A model generated the notes under the pieces. That model was not told the DNA's origin. It searched no databases and saw only the letters and a list, made by a program, of their open reading frames with translations. This document shows positions 33,284 through 40,817 of a stretch of DNA of 64,000 nucleotides, one piece after another (positions within the stretch are counted from its first letter, which is position 1; every line of letters begins with the position of its first letter). The translations under genes and the position numbers were made by a program. The DNA lies in NCBI RefSeq assembly GCF_009834125.1, contig NZ_CP047146.1, forward strand, positions 6,813,501 to 6,877,500, read 5' to 3'. The stretch comes from Streptomyces sp. GS7. GTDB lineage: Bacteria; Actinomycetota; Actinomycetes; Streptomycetales; Streptomycetaceae.

Positions 33284-33616
33284 CTAGCCGGAGCAAGCCG
33301 AGCGCTGGGCCTCCTGCCATTCGCACACCGGGCACAGGACGATGCCGGGGCGGGAGACCGGGTGTTCGGTCGGCCGACGGCACTGCACGCAGTCGGCGAA
33401 GGACTGCCCGGAGTCCGCGGCGGGCGGGCCGACGGCGCTCCCCCGCACGGCCGCGGGCTCGGCATCCGGGCGCGCATCGGCGTAGCAGCCGCCCTCGGAG
33501 GGCGCGGCGGTCCCCTCCCGTCCCACCGCGGCACCCGGGACGCCGGGGGACTCCACGCCGGCTGAGGTGCTGGAAGCGCTGTCCCGCTCATCCTGGTGCT
33601 CGTCGGTGCCCGCCAT
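33284..33616 (-). CDS. Small zinc-ribbon-like protein
   Basis: 110 residues. The first 70 are low complexity and acidic to neutral. The C-terminal 40 hold CVQCRRPTEHP...LCPVCEWQEAQRSAC, two CxxC pairs that should bind one zinc as a ribbon, ending in a further Cys. The conserved tail marks a real Streptomyces family, but no function is known to me. It could bind nucleic acid or a protein partner. Single gene with its own gap on both sides. Confidence 0.65.
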   Translation of the reverse strand: MAGTDEHQDERDSASSTSAGVESPGVPGAAVGREGTAAPSEGGCYADARPDAEPAAVRGSAVGPPAADSGQSFADCVQCRRPTEHPVSRPGIVLCPVCEWQEAQRSACSG

Positions 33617-33819
33617 GGGGCGAGCCTACGCCGCCGCGCGGAACGCTTACCCGGCGGCGGCGTGCCCGGGAGCATGACGGACCGCAGAGGCGCACCGAAC
33701 GGGCCTGACCGGTCCCTGCCCGGCCGGGCCCTGCCCTCTCCTTCCCTGCCCGGGCCTCTGCGCGCGGGCCGTGTCCGACGGCCGGGGCGGAGGCTGTGCC
33801 GGACCCCCGAGGCGGCGGG

Positions 33820-34488
33820 TCAGCCGCGGCGCGCACTCAGTGTGCAGGAAGCGGCGGTGGCACCGGCCGCCCCCAGGAGGGCGGCGGCGAACGGCATCCA
33901 GGGGGCGGTGACCGTGCCGTGCTCGGAACCGGTGATCATGCCCGTCAGCGCGGCGTTGGCGGGCGAGCCGCTCAGGACGAGGAGCAGCAGGGCGGCGACC
34001 AGCCCGACGGGGACGCCCCAGCCGGGGCGGCGGAGCACGGGCCAGTTGCACAGCGCACCGGTCGCGACGCCCGGCAGCAGGCAGGTCAGCGCGGTGAGCA
34101 GCCCGGCACCGGTCGCGGGCAGGACCGGAACGGCGACCTGGTGATCGCTGGAGCGCGGGTCGGACGACAGGGCGACAAACGCCGTACCGAGGAGCGCGAG
34201 GAGCAGCGCGGCACCGATCGCGGTCAGTACGCAGGCGAGGTGCACCCGGCTGGGCGTGGTGGCCGCCGCGGCGCAATTGCGGGCGGCCGGCGGCTCGTTG
34301 GTGACGCAGACCCGGGTGAGCCAGACGGCGACCGGCAGCAGACCGGCGGCGGCATAGCCGTACGCGTCCAGGATCGGGCCGCCGGTCTGGACCCCGATGG
34401 CCAGGAACGCCGCGTAGGCGATGACCGGCGGCAGCCAGCGGTGCGAGCGGACGAGCAGGGCCGCCTGATAGCGGAGCAGTGCGGTCAT
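33820..34488 (-). CDS. Six-helix membrane protein, probable ABC transporter permease
   Basis: 222 residues with about six hydrophobic segments (for instance LAIGVQTGGPIL, AIGAALLLALLGTAFVAL, LVAALLLLVLSG). It resembles small ABC-2-like permeases without a large loop. Its ATG overlaps the stop of the ATPase gene (ATGA), so the two are partners. There is no recognisable substrate signature. It is the last gene of the minus-strand chain that may begin at 36685. Confidence 0.75.
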   Translation of the reverse strand: MTALLRYQAALLVRSHRWLPPVIAYAAFLAIGVQTGGPILDAYGYAAAGLLPVAVWLTRVCVTNEPPAARNCAAAATTPSRVHLACVLTAIGAALLLALLGTAFVALSSDPRSSDHQVAVPVLPATGAGLLTALTCLLPGVATGALCNWPVLRRPGWGVPVGLVAALLLLVLSGSPANAALTGMITGSEHGTVTAPWMPFAAALLGAAGATAASCTLSARRG

Positions 34489-35429
34489 GAGAGGGGGGCC
34501 TCGTAAGGGGTGTCCTGGAGAGTGGCCTGCTGGGCGGCCCGGGAGGTGTCGTGCGGGGGTTCGTGGGCGGTGCCCTGGGATGGCGCGGCGGCGGTGACCG
34601 CGCGGATGTGCCAGGGGGGTTGGGCGGTGAGCAGGGCGCGCAGCAGCGCGTCGGAGTGGGCGGCCGGGACCGTCAGCCGGGTCGTACCGCCGGGGCCGGG
34701 GACGATGTCCGGCGCCCCGGGCAGGGGCCCGGCGCTCCCCGGGACGCTTTCCGGCGGCCCCTCCGCCTCGATGACGACCCGCGGGCCCACCGGGGCCGCC
34801 CGCCGCTCCTCCGCACCGTCTTCCTGGGGCAGCAACAGCCCGTCCGCGACGCGGTGTACGGAATCCGCGGCGCCCGCCAGCCGGCGCGGATCGTGATCGA
34901 CGAAGACGACGGTGCCGCCGCCGGCGACCCGCTCGGCGACCGCGCGGTCGAGAAGCCCGCGCGCGGCCCGGTCCAGGCCGGTCCACGCCTCGTCCAGGAC
35001 GAGGAGTTCGGGCTCGGCGAGCAGCGCCTGGGCGACCGCGACCTTCTGGCTCGTCCCCTTGGACAGCTCGGCCAGCGGCGTGTGCGCGTGCCCGGCCGCA
35101 CCGAACCGTTCGAGCCACTCGGCGGCACGGCGGGCGGCCTGCGGGGTGCGCAGGCCGTGAACGCGGCCGAGGTGGGTGAGGTAGCCGGCGGCCGTGAACG
35201 GCAGCGCCGCCGGGAACCGTTCGGGTACGTAGGCGGTACGCGGGCGTCCGGTGATCCGTCCGGCGGTGGGCCGGTCGATACCGGCGAGCAGCCGCAGCAG
35301 CGTGGACTTACCGCTCCCGTTGGTCCCCTCGATACGCAGCAACGCACCTACGGGAACGTCGAGTTGCACATCGCGCAACACCCATGGTCCCCGCATCCCG
35401 TAACGCCGCCCGACCCCGTCCATCCTCAT
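34485..35429 (-). CDS. ABC transporter ATP-binding protein
   Basis: 314 residues. Walker A GTNGSGKSTLLRLL, a short Q-loop region, the degenerate signature LSKGTSQKVAVAQALL, and Walker B LLVLDEAWTGLD, where the catalytic Glu is kept but the usual DEPT is DEAW. About 100 residues after the NBD are Pro/Gly-rich and likely flexible. Two starts compete. ATG 35429 overlaps the upstream stop as ATGA. TTG 35441 has an ideal GGAGG RBS 7 bases ahead. Energy subunit for the permease that follows. Confidence 0.85.
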   Translation of the reverse strand: MRMDGVGRRYGMRGPWVLRDVQLDVPVGALLRIEGTNGSGKSTLLRLLAGIDRPTAGRITGRPRTAYVPERFPAALPFTAAGYLTHLGRVHGLRTPQAARRAAEWLERFGAAGHAHTPLAELSKGTSQKVAVAQALLAEPELLVLDEAWTGLDRAARGLLDRAVAERVAGGGTVVFVDHDPRRLAGAADSVHRVADGLLLPQEDGAEERRAAPVGPRVVIEAEGPPESVPGSAGPLPGAPDIVPGPGGTTRLTVPAAHSDALLRALLTAQPPWHIRAVTAAAPSQGTAHEPPHDTSRAAQQATLQDTPYEAPLS

Positions 35430-35938
35430 CCGCTGCGACAACGCTTCCCCTCCCCCGTCCTTATGGCCACGGCGACCCATGAGGCCGTGGACCGCTGCGA
35501 CGCCCGCTGGCCTGTGGTGGCTCGTGCCGGCCGGTAGCACGCTCCCGGCACGACGGTCTCGCCGGCGGGCGCTCCGGCCTCCTTACGCCGTCGACGGTAG
35601 CCGGAACCGTCAACCGGCGCCTTGCCGGGGGCGGTCGCGGCCGTGCGGGGTGGGCGGGGCTGGGTTGTGGGTGTCAGTCCCGCCCTGGTCCAAGTCGGCG
35701 GAGTGCCGTTCACCGACGGGCAGCCGCTGAAGACAGCCCTGCAGTAGTCGAACGCCGTCAACTCGAAGAGGTCGTCACCAGTGGCACGTGCGTGCCCAAG
35801 ACACCACTCCCGAGCTTCCTCCGGCGTTGCGGTATCGACGCAGAACTCCCCGCAGATTTGGCACTTCCCCACGTGCCTCTGCTGCCACCCCGGATGGACC
35901 AAGAGCGTCCATTCCCGCGACCTCTTACGCGCCCTCAT
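35426..35938 (-). CDS. DUF7848-like small protein with long C-terminal extension
   Basis: 170 residues. Residues 1-70 (WQQRHVGKCQICGEFC, then PEEAREWCLGHARATGDDLF, LTAFDYCRAV) have the Cys/His pattern and helix order I associate with the DUF7848 family of short proteins found beside GntR regulators in Streptomyces. The remaining 100 residues are Pro/Arg/Ala-rich, with weaker third-position GC. They may be an extension created by a lost stop or frameshift. The start overlaps the preceding stop (ATGA), and the stop overlaps the ABC ATPase ATG. Function unknown. Confidence 0.5.
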   Translation of the reverse strand: MRARKRSREWTLLVHPGWQQRHVGKCQICGEFCVDTATPEEAREWCLGHARATGDDLFELTAFDYCRAVFSGCPSVNGTPPTWTRAGLTPTTQPRPPRTAATAPGKAPVDGSGYRRRRKEAGAPAGETVVPGACYRPARATTGQRASQRSTASWVAVAIRTGEGKRCRSG

Positions 35939-36174
35939 GACGTGCCCGCCGGACGCTCCGGGGCATCACTGCCTGTTGCCTGTACGGCATCGATGCACAC
36001 GTGCAGACCACGCAGCATCTCTTCGAGATCCTGCTCCGTGAGGCCATCCATCCACGCGGTACGGTCCTGGAGTGCCGTCCGCAGCAGATCAAGCTGCTCG
36101 CCCAACTCCCCTTGCCTTGCAGGCTGGTTCCACGCTCGCTCTCCCCGGTCGCACGACCGCCACCAGGCGCTCAT
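35935..36174 (-). CDS. Small helical protein of the GntR cassette, 79 residues
   Basis: Residues 20-70 are predicted helical and amphipathic (QGELGEQLDLLRTALQDR, then WMDGLTEQDLEEMLRGLHVC). There is no membrane segment and one Cys-His pair-like spot. Both ends overlap neighbours by 4 bases (ATGA). I do not recognise a family with a known function, though short proteins like this accompany GntR regulators in Streptomyces. A DNA-processing or antitoxin-like role would be a guess. Confidence 0.55.
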   Translation of the reverse strand: MSAWWRSCDRGERAWNQPARQGELGEQLDLLRTALQDRTAWMDGLTEQDLEEMLRGLHVCIDAVQATGSDAPERPAGTS

Positions 36175-36362
36175 TTGCGGCCCGCCTTCGGGTGGGGGTG
36201 CTGCCCGATCTCGACCGTGCACATAGCGGGGCGACCGTGCTCCTGGCGCTTCCGAGCTTCGGCTCGCTGCTTCACCAGCTCCCGGCAGACGTCGCACCCC
36301 GGCGCCGGTTCAGGGTTCCCGTACGGGTCCGGCAGGTGCACGGGGCCGCTCAGACTGGGCAT
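36171..36362 (-). CDS. Small Cys-motif protein of the GntR cassette, 63 residues
   Basis: It begins MPSLSGPVHLPDPYGNPEPA and continues CDVCRELVKQRAEARKRQ, a CxxC followed by a basic helix, then a second Cys and a His-rich tail (CTVEIGQHPHPKAG). One zinc site is plausible. The ATG overlaps the previous gene's stop by one base (TGATG), and its own stop overlaps the next ATG. Same small-gene set as its neighbours; function unknown. Confidence 0.6.
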   Translation of the reverse strand: MPSLSGPVHLPDPYGNPEPAPGCDVCRELVKQRAEARKRQEHGRPAMCTVEIGQHPHPKAGRK

Positions 36363-36685
36363 CAGCCGGTCACCTCCACACCGTGAATCCAACGCGGCCC
36401 GGCATCGATGCCGTGCGTCCAGAGCCACAACGCCCGCCTCCGGCCACGCTGCAAGCGCCGCTCCTGGCACTCCTTGGGGGTGAGGACGTACGGACGGAGG
36501 AACGCGACGTCCTCACCACGCAGCAGCGTCAACTCCGGTCGGCGAGCGGGGACTCGGGGGAGTGCGACCGTCGAGTCGTCCTCACACGACGCGATGGGCG
36601 GCGTGCTGGCCGACCGTTGGCAGCCACGGGCCGGGAAGAGCAGGCGCAGCAGCGCGATTAAGAACCTCGCTGTAGCGTTGGACAT
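36362..36685 (-). CDS. First gene of the GntR-controlled chain, 107 residues
   Basis: Starts MSNATARFLIALLRLLFPAR, an amphipathic or membrane-associated N-terminal helix, followed by a Pro-rich linker and a basic C-terminal segment (RGEDVAFLRPYVL, ERRLQRGRRRALWLW, GIDAGPRWIHGVEV). The AAAGGAG RBS, 8 bases ahead, fixes the start. I recall similar proteins in many Streptomyces next to GntR/KorSA-like regulators; the role is unknown. Its promoter lies within the CCTAGG operator at 36759-36792. Confidence 0.65.
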   Translation of the reverse strand: MSNATARFLIALLRLLFPARGCQRSASTPPIASCEDDSTVALPRVPARRPELTLLRGEDVAFLRPYVLTPKECQERRLQRGRRRALWLWTHGIDAGPRWIHGVEVTG

Positions 36686-36731
36686 GCTGTCAACTCCTTT
36701 GAAGTTGAAGGCCATGCCCCCGGACGGATTG

Positions 36732-36746
36732 CCCCCGTCGCGGGGG
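36732..36746. other. Small hairpin in the leader of the GntR-controlled chain
   Basis: CCCCCG-TCG-CGGGGG is a perfect 6-bp stem with a 3-base loop, in the untranslated leader of the minus-strand transcript. It may stabilise the 5' end. No U-tract follows. Confidence 0.35.
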
Positions 36747-36758
36747 TTCAGACATCCG

Positions 36759-36792
36759 TGTCCTAGGTCAGAACATAGCGTGACCTAGGACA
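36759..36792. promoter_or_regulatory. GntR operator 1 over the small-gene promoter
   Basis: TGTCCTAGGTCA (36759-36770) and TGACCTAGGACA (36781-36792) form a perfect 12-bp inverted repeat around a 10-base spacer, and each arm has a CCTAGG core. On the minus strand a TATGTT -10 box (36777-36772) falls inside the spacer, with a candidate TTGTGC -35 at 36798-36793. A bound repressor would directly block the promoter of the 36685 gene chain. Confidence 0.75.
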
Positions 36793-36835
36793 GCACAACA
36801 GGGGATCGGCCGATCTCGCCCGCACGGATTACGCG

Positions 36836-36865
36836 TGTCCTAGTACATTGATCAGTGACCTAGGA
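36836..36865. promoter_or_regulatory. GntR operator 2, upstream of the gntR gene
   Basis: TGTCCTAGTACA (36836-36847) and TGACCTAGGA (36856-36865) repeat the operator 1 arms with an 8-base spacer and one weaker half-site. It ends 20 bases before the gntR start codon, so it is placed for autorepression, with affinity probably lower than operator 1. Confidence 0.7.
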
Positions 36866-36885
36866 TGCCGACGACAGGAGGCGCT

Positions 36886-37632
36886 ATGACGGACGCCAAT
36901 CACCCGTACATGCAGGTTGCGGAACGCATCCGACGCCGCATCCTGGATGGCGCCCTGAAGGAGGGTGAAAAGCTCCCGCCCGTGCGGGAGCTGGCCCGAC
37001 AAGAAGGGGTGTCGGTCGCCACCCTCGGTCGGTCCCTCGATCAACTGCAGGTGGAGGGGTACATCACCACATCACGCAGGGGGACGTTCGTTGCCAACGC
37101 CCCGGAGGTTGCGCCTTCGGGCTACGACCGAATCACTCGCGTCCTGCGTACTGGTTCAGTCCTGGCCGATGGGGAGACGATGATCGTCACCCACGCCGAG
37201 CTGATCAGGCCACCGCAGTACATCTCCGAGATTTTCGATCTTTCTGAGGGTGACCAGGTGGTGCGCCGTCAGTGGCACACCGGCAAGGGGCAGCAGCGGA
37301 CCGGCCTATTCGTGACGTGGTACCCCGCCCACTTCGCCGCAGCCGTTCCCGAGCTGCTCTCTACCGCCGCGAAATCCTCGGCCGGGCTACTGCCGAAGAT
37401 CCAGAAGGCCATTGGGCGCCGCGTCGTCGCGGGTCGCGACGACATCCACGGCAGGGACGCTGACGTACGGGAAGCGAACTACCTTGGTCTCCGTACCGGT
37501 TCACCCATCCTGGCTGGTGCGCATCGGCTCTGGGACAACGATGGTGTCATCGAATTCGGTGAATGGTGCCTGCCCTACCGGCTGACCGTCGGCTATGAAT
37601 ACAGCTTCGAGGCTGCGCCCGACGGCTCCTGA
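36886..37632 (+). CDS. GntR-family (HutC/UTRA) transcriptional repressor
   Basis: 248 residues. The N-terminal winged HTH is MQVAERIRRRILDGALKEGE, then KLPPVRELARQEGVSVATLG and a QLQVEGYITTSRRGTFVA wing. Residues 85-245 are a UTRA effector domain. The group includes KorSA of the integrative element pSAM2, which binds similar large palindromes. ATG 36886 has AGGAGG 4 bases ahead; an ATG at 36865 lies inside operator 2 and is unlikely. Third-position GC is lower than in neighbouring genes, hinting at acquisition. It is divergent from the small-gene chain, and both promoters carry CCTAGG operators. Confidence 0.88.
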   Translation: MTDANHPYMQVAERIRRRILDGALKEGEKLPPVRELARQEGVSVATLGRSLDQLQVEGYITTSRRGTFVANAPEVAPSGYDRITRVLRTGSVLADGETMIVTHAELIRPPQYISEIFDLSEGDQVVRRQWHTGKGQQRTGLFVTWYPAHFAAAVPELLSTAAKSSAGLLPKIQKAIGRRVVAGRDDIHGRDADVREANYLGLRTGSPILAGAHRLWDNDGVIEFGEWCLPYRLTVGYEYSFEAAPDGS

Positions 37633-37655
37633 GCCAAGTTCGCCAGACCAAGTAC

Positions 37656-37689
37656 GGCCACCCACCGTCATCACGGAGGGTGGCCGTTT
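37656..37689 (+). terminator. Strong terminator after gntR
   Basis: GGCCACCC (37656-37663) pairs with GGGTGGCC (37678-37685), and CCGT with ACGG inside, leaving a CATC loop; GTTTG follows. It is a clean insulator between the cassette and the Pth2 gene. Confidence 0.7.
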
Positions 37690-37796
37690 GCACGCCCGGA
37701 CCCGAGCTTCAACCATGTCTCAGAATCTGAGGTCTCTCGCTACTCCCCCCTCCCCTCACTCCCCGCGTTGTCAGTGCCCGCTGGCACACTGAGCGA

Positions 37797-38711
37797 GTGA
37801 CCAGTACCGAGACCGCCGGGCAGGCCGGCGACAGCGCCAGCAGCCCGTCTGGGCGTGCTGAGGCCCACCACGCCGAGCCGGGCCACACCCCGACCGATCG
37901 CCCCGTGGCCGACCGCCCCGCGACCCACCGCATCGAGACCACCCACCCCGACGCCGGTCGCCACGAGGCCGCTCGCCGTGAGGCTCGGCCCGGCGAGGAC
38001 GACCGGAGCGTGCGGGACGAGGCGGGCGCGGAGGAGGCACCGCAGTTCGTGCTGCCGCTCGTCGTGCGAATAGAGCGGGCCGCACCGCCTGCGCGTACGG
38101 ACGCGCTGGAGACGGCGGCGCGGGCGGTGCTGGTGCTGCTGTCCGACGAGCGGGCCGCCGGGGAGGGCGAGTGGGCCCAGGCCGTGCGGGACTGGGAGGA
38201 CTCCCGGATCCGGAAGGTCGTACGGCGGGCCCGAGGCGCGGAGTGGCGGCGTGCCGAGGCGCTGCCGGGCATCACCGTCACCGGCCGCGATGCCGAGGTG
38301 CGGGTCTTCCCGCCGGTGCCGCTGGACGGCTGGCCGAAGGATCTGGCGCGGCTCCAGGTTTCGGGGACCGAGCTCGACGATCCGGAGCCGTGCGGGGAGC
38401 CGGCCGCCGGGGAGCCGGTGCTGTGGCTCAATCCCGGGCTGGAGATGTCGGCGGGCAAGGCAATGGCCCAGGCGGGGCACGGCGCCCAGGTGGCGTGGTG
38501 GACGCTGCCCGAGGCGGCACGTGTCGCCTGGCGGGAGGCGGGATTCCCGCTGGCCGTACGGGTCGCGGAGCCCGCGGCGTGGGAGGCGCTCACCCGGAGC
38601 GGGCTGCCCGTGGTGCGGGATGCCGGGTATACGGAGATCGCGCCGGGCTCGTGCACGGTCGTCGCGGACCATCCGGCACTTCAGGGGTCCTGGCCGTCGC
38701 CGGTGCGCTGA
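37797..38711 (+). CDS. Pth2-type peptidyl-tRNA hydrolase domain protein
   Basis: 304 residues. The C-terminal domain (residues about 195-300) has the Pth2 signature GLEMSAGKAMAQAGHGAQVA and VADHPAL, close to archaeal and eukaryotic Pth2, which frees tRNA from dropped-off peptidyl-tRNA. Residues 1-80 are disordered and rich in Ala, Arg, His and Asp, and 85-185 form a second helical region (LPLVVRIERAAPPARTDALE) with no clear match. Pth2 is unusual in bacteria, which normally use Pth1, so this may be a supplementary or specialised enzyme. The GTG has no RBS and may be leaderless. Confidence 0.8.
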   Translation: MTSTETAGQAGDSASSPSGRAEAHHAEPGHTPTDRPVADRPATHRIETTHPDAGRHEAARREARPGEDDRSVRDEAGAEEAPQFVLPLVVRIERAAPPARTDALETAARAVLVLLSDERAAGEGEWAQAVRDWEDSRIRKVVRRARGAEWRRAEALPGITVTGRDAEVRVFPPVPLDGWPKDLARLQVSGTELDDPEPCGEPAAGEPVLWLNPGLEMSAGKAMAQAGHGAQVAWWTLPEAARVAWREAGFPLAVRVAEPAAWEALTRSGLPVVRDAGYTEIAPGSCTVVADHPALQGSWPSPVR

Positions 38712-38889
38712 CCGGTCGACGCCCGTCGAGCGGTCAACCGACCCACCCGGCAACCGCCCCGCCCCGAAGCTCAAATCAAGCTCTGAAGCACACGGGCGCA
38801 TGATTAGCCCGCCTTGACGAGGTCATGAGTACTCCGACCACGGAGCTAGACAAGCACGGAGCAGGACAAGGGGGGCAAGAGGGGGAGCA

Positions 38890-39735
38890 ATGGAGCGGCT
38901 TGGTACGGGCATCGGCTGGCGGCCGGAGATCGCCGCGGAGATCGCCGCGCTGCCCGGCGTGGACTGGGTCGAGGTGGTGGCCGAGAACGTCTGCCCCGGA
39001 CATCTGCCGTCCGCCTTGCGGGAGTTGCGCGAGCGCGGCACCACCGTCGTACCCCACGGCGTCTCGCTCGGCCTCGGCGGCGCCGACCGTCCGGACGCCG
39101 GGCGGCTGGCCGCGCTCGCCGAACGCGCCACGGCCCTGGGTTCCCCGCTGGTCACCGAGCACATCGCGTTCGTCCGTGCCGGCGGCCCGCTGACCGCGTC
39201 CCCGGTCGTGGAGGCCGGGCATCTGCTGCCGGTGCCGCGCACCCGCGACGCGCTCGACGTGCTCTGCGAGAACGTCCGGATCGCCCAGGACGCGCTCCCG
39301 GTGCCGCTGGCGCTGGAGAACATCGCCGCGCTCGTCAACTGGCCCGGCGAGGAGATGACCGAGGGCCGGTTCCTGTCCGAACTCGTCGAGCGGACCGGCG
39401 TACGGCTGCTCATCGACGTCGCCAACCTCCATACGAACCACGTCAACCGGGGCGAGGACCCGGCCGCGACCCTCGACGGGCTTCCGGTCGAGGCCATCGC
39501 GTACGTGCATGTCGCGGGCGGTGTCGAGCGCGACGGGGTGTGGCACGACAGCCACGCCCACCCGGTCACCCAGCCGGTGCTGGACGTGCTCGCCGAGCTC
39601 TGCGCCCGGATCGCCCCGCCCGGTGTACTGCTGGAGCGCGACGACGACTTCCCCGAGGGCGGCGAGCTGGCCGGTGAACTCGACGCGATCCGCGCGGTGG
39701 TGAAGGGGGGCGTCCGTCATGCGCAGGCGGCTTGA
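38890..39735 (+). CDS. MNIO family (DUF692) multinuclear iron oxidase
   Basis: 281 residues. A TIM-barrel protein with the conserved metal ligands of the MNIO family: [65 protein letters not shown] and LLERDD. Members such as MbnB, TglH and BufB use two or three irons and oxygen to modify cysteine or other residues in ribosomal peptides. GGGGGAG precedes the ATG. The next gene overlaps it and is its usual companion. No Cys-rich precursor gene is seen directly upstream, where the substrate often lies. Confidence 0.88.
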   Translation: MERLGTGIGWRPEIAAEIAALPGVDWVEVVAENVCPGHLPSALRELRERGTTVVPHGVSLGLGGADRPDAGRLAALAERATALGSPLVTEHIAFVRAGGPLTASPVVEAGHLLPVPRTRDALDVLCENVRIAQDALPVPLALENIAALVNWPGEEMTEGRFLSELVERTGVRLLIDVANLHTNHVNRGEDPAATLDGLPVEAIAYVHVAGGVERDGVWHDSHAHPVTQPVLDVLAELCARIAPPGVLLERDDDFPEGGELAGELDAIRAVVKGGVRHAQAA

Positions 39736-40423
39736 GCCGGTACGGGGGGACGAGGACGCGGTACGGGAGGAGCAAGCCCCGGGACGGGCCGGCGAAGGCA
39801 CCGTCGCGGCGGACGCGAGGGATGAGGGGGCCGAGAGAACCGGGAGAACCGGGAGGGCCGCCCGGGAAACCGGGGACAGCAAGGGCGCCGCACAGGGCGG
39901 GGACGAGGCGGTCCCGGCGGACCCGGTGGCGCCGTCCTCGGGTGCGACCGGCCCGCAGCCGTCGCCCGGTGCCGGCGGGGCCGAGCGGCGCCCGGCCTCC
40001 TCCACGGACGCCGCGCGGGAGCGGCTGGCGCTGGCGCAGGCCGCGCTGCTGTCGGCACTGGTGGCGGGGACGCCCGCGCCGGAGGGCTTCGACCACGGCC
40101 GGCTGCGGGTGCAGAGCCGGGCGCTGACCGCCAAGCGGGCCGCGGTCGTCGCCAAGGTCGCCCCGGAACTCCCGGAGATCCTCGGCGACGCCTACCGTCC
40201 CGCCTTCCTCGGCTACGCCCGGTACCGCCCCCTGCGCGGCGGCTACCGCCAGGACGCACTGGACTTCGCGGCGTACCTGCTGACCCAGGGCCGCCCCGAA
40301 GACCCGGCCGCGCGGCGGCAGTTGACGCGCTGGTGGCGCGAGCGCGCGGGTCCCCGGCCGCCGTCCGCGCGACCGGTGGCCCGGCTCGCGCGCGCCGTGC
40401 GGCGTGCGCTGCACCGACGTTGA
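39719..40423 (+). CDS. SCO6045-like partner protein of the MNIO enzyme
   Basis: 234 residues overlapping the MNIO gene by 17 bases. Residues 1-100 are low complexity (Glu, Gly, Ala, Arg). Residues 105-215 form a helical domain ([60 protein letters not shown]) that matches the SCO6045-like C-terminal domain, and by order and size it resembles the recognition partners (BufC/TglI-like) of other MNIO enzymes. There are no cysteines, so it is not itself the substrate. The very Arg-rich tail may bind nucleic acid or membrane. Confidence 0.75.
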   Translation: MRRRLEPVRGDEDAVREEQAPGRAGEGTVAADARDEGAERTGRTGRAARETGDSKGAAQGGDEAVPADPVAPSSGATGPQPSPGAGGAERRPASSTDAARERLALAQAALLSALVAGTPAPEGFDHGRLRVQSRALTAKRAAVVAKVAPELPEILGDAYRPAFLGYARYRPLRGGYRQDALDFAAYLLTQGRPEDPAARRQLTRWWRERAGPRPPSARPVARLARAVRRALHRR

Positions 40424-40817
40424 GGGCCACCCCGCCCTTCGTCGTGCAGGCCCGTTCGCCCCATAGGTCCATTCGCCACGCGGCTCCCCGCCGCCGCATA
40501 CCCGCCATACGGGCAACCCTGGCCACCGTCGAGGCGGTGCGGGGGCCGGCGGCGTGCGGGGCGGGCGGCCCGGCGCCGGGTTCCGGCTCGCCGCCCTTGC
40601 GGGGGTTCCGCCGCGGGCCCGCCGGGCTCGGCGACGCGGCCTTGCGCATGGCGCGCCACTCTTCCGGGGCATAGCGTCCGACACCGGAGCGCGGTGCTTT
40701 ACTTCGTCACCATCCGGCCCAACTATCCCTTTTGTATGCACACCGTGCGGCCTAGGGCCGGCGAGCCCCTCCGGGAGCCCCGCACCGCGCGCCACGCACC
40801 ATACGAAGGGACGGCTC
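40424..40817. other. Upstream region of the S33 peptidase gene
   Basis: 394 bases. The last 130 are more AT-rich (around 40690-40740, with a CTTTTGTATGC stretch) and probably contain the promoter, but no -35/-10 pair is convincing. Short open frames are Pro/Arg-rich and not gene-like. Confidence 0.4.

Noticed and set aside
35426..37716. Interpreting the GntR cassette as a full integrative conjugative element
   Set aside because: No integrase, excisionase, replication initiator, transfer ATPase, tRNA or att repeat is visible on either side within the window.
1314..38825. Identical 12-mer TTGACGAGGTCA at 1314 and 38814, upstream of the protease and MNIO genes
   Set aside because: A shared regulator is possible, but two copies of a 12-mer in 64 kb is weak evidence, and neither lies at a convincing promoter.
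38825..39193. ORF starting just before the MNIO gene that could have been its precursor peptide
   Set aside because: It overlaps the MNIO gene out of frame for most of its length. Its composition is that of a +1 shadow (Ser/Pro/Arg-rich), and only the first 20 codons precede the enzyme.
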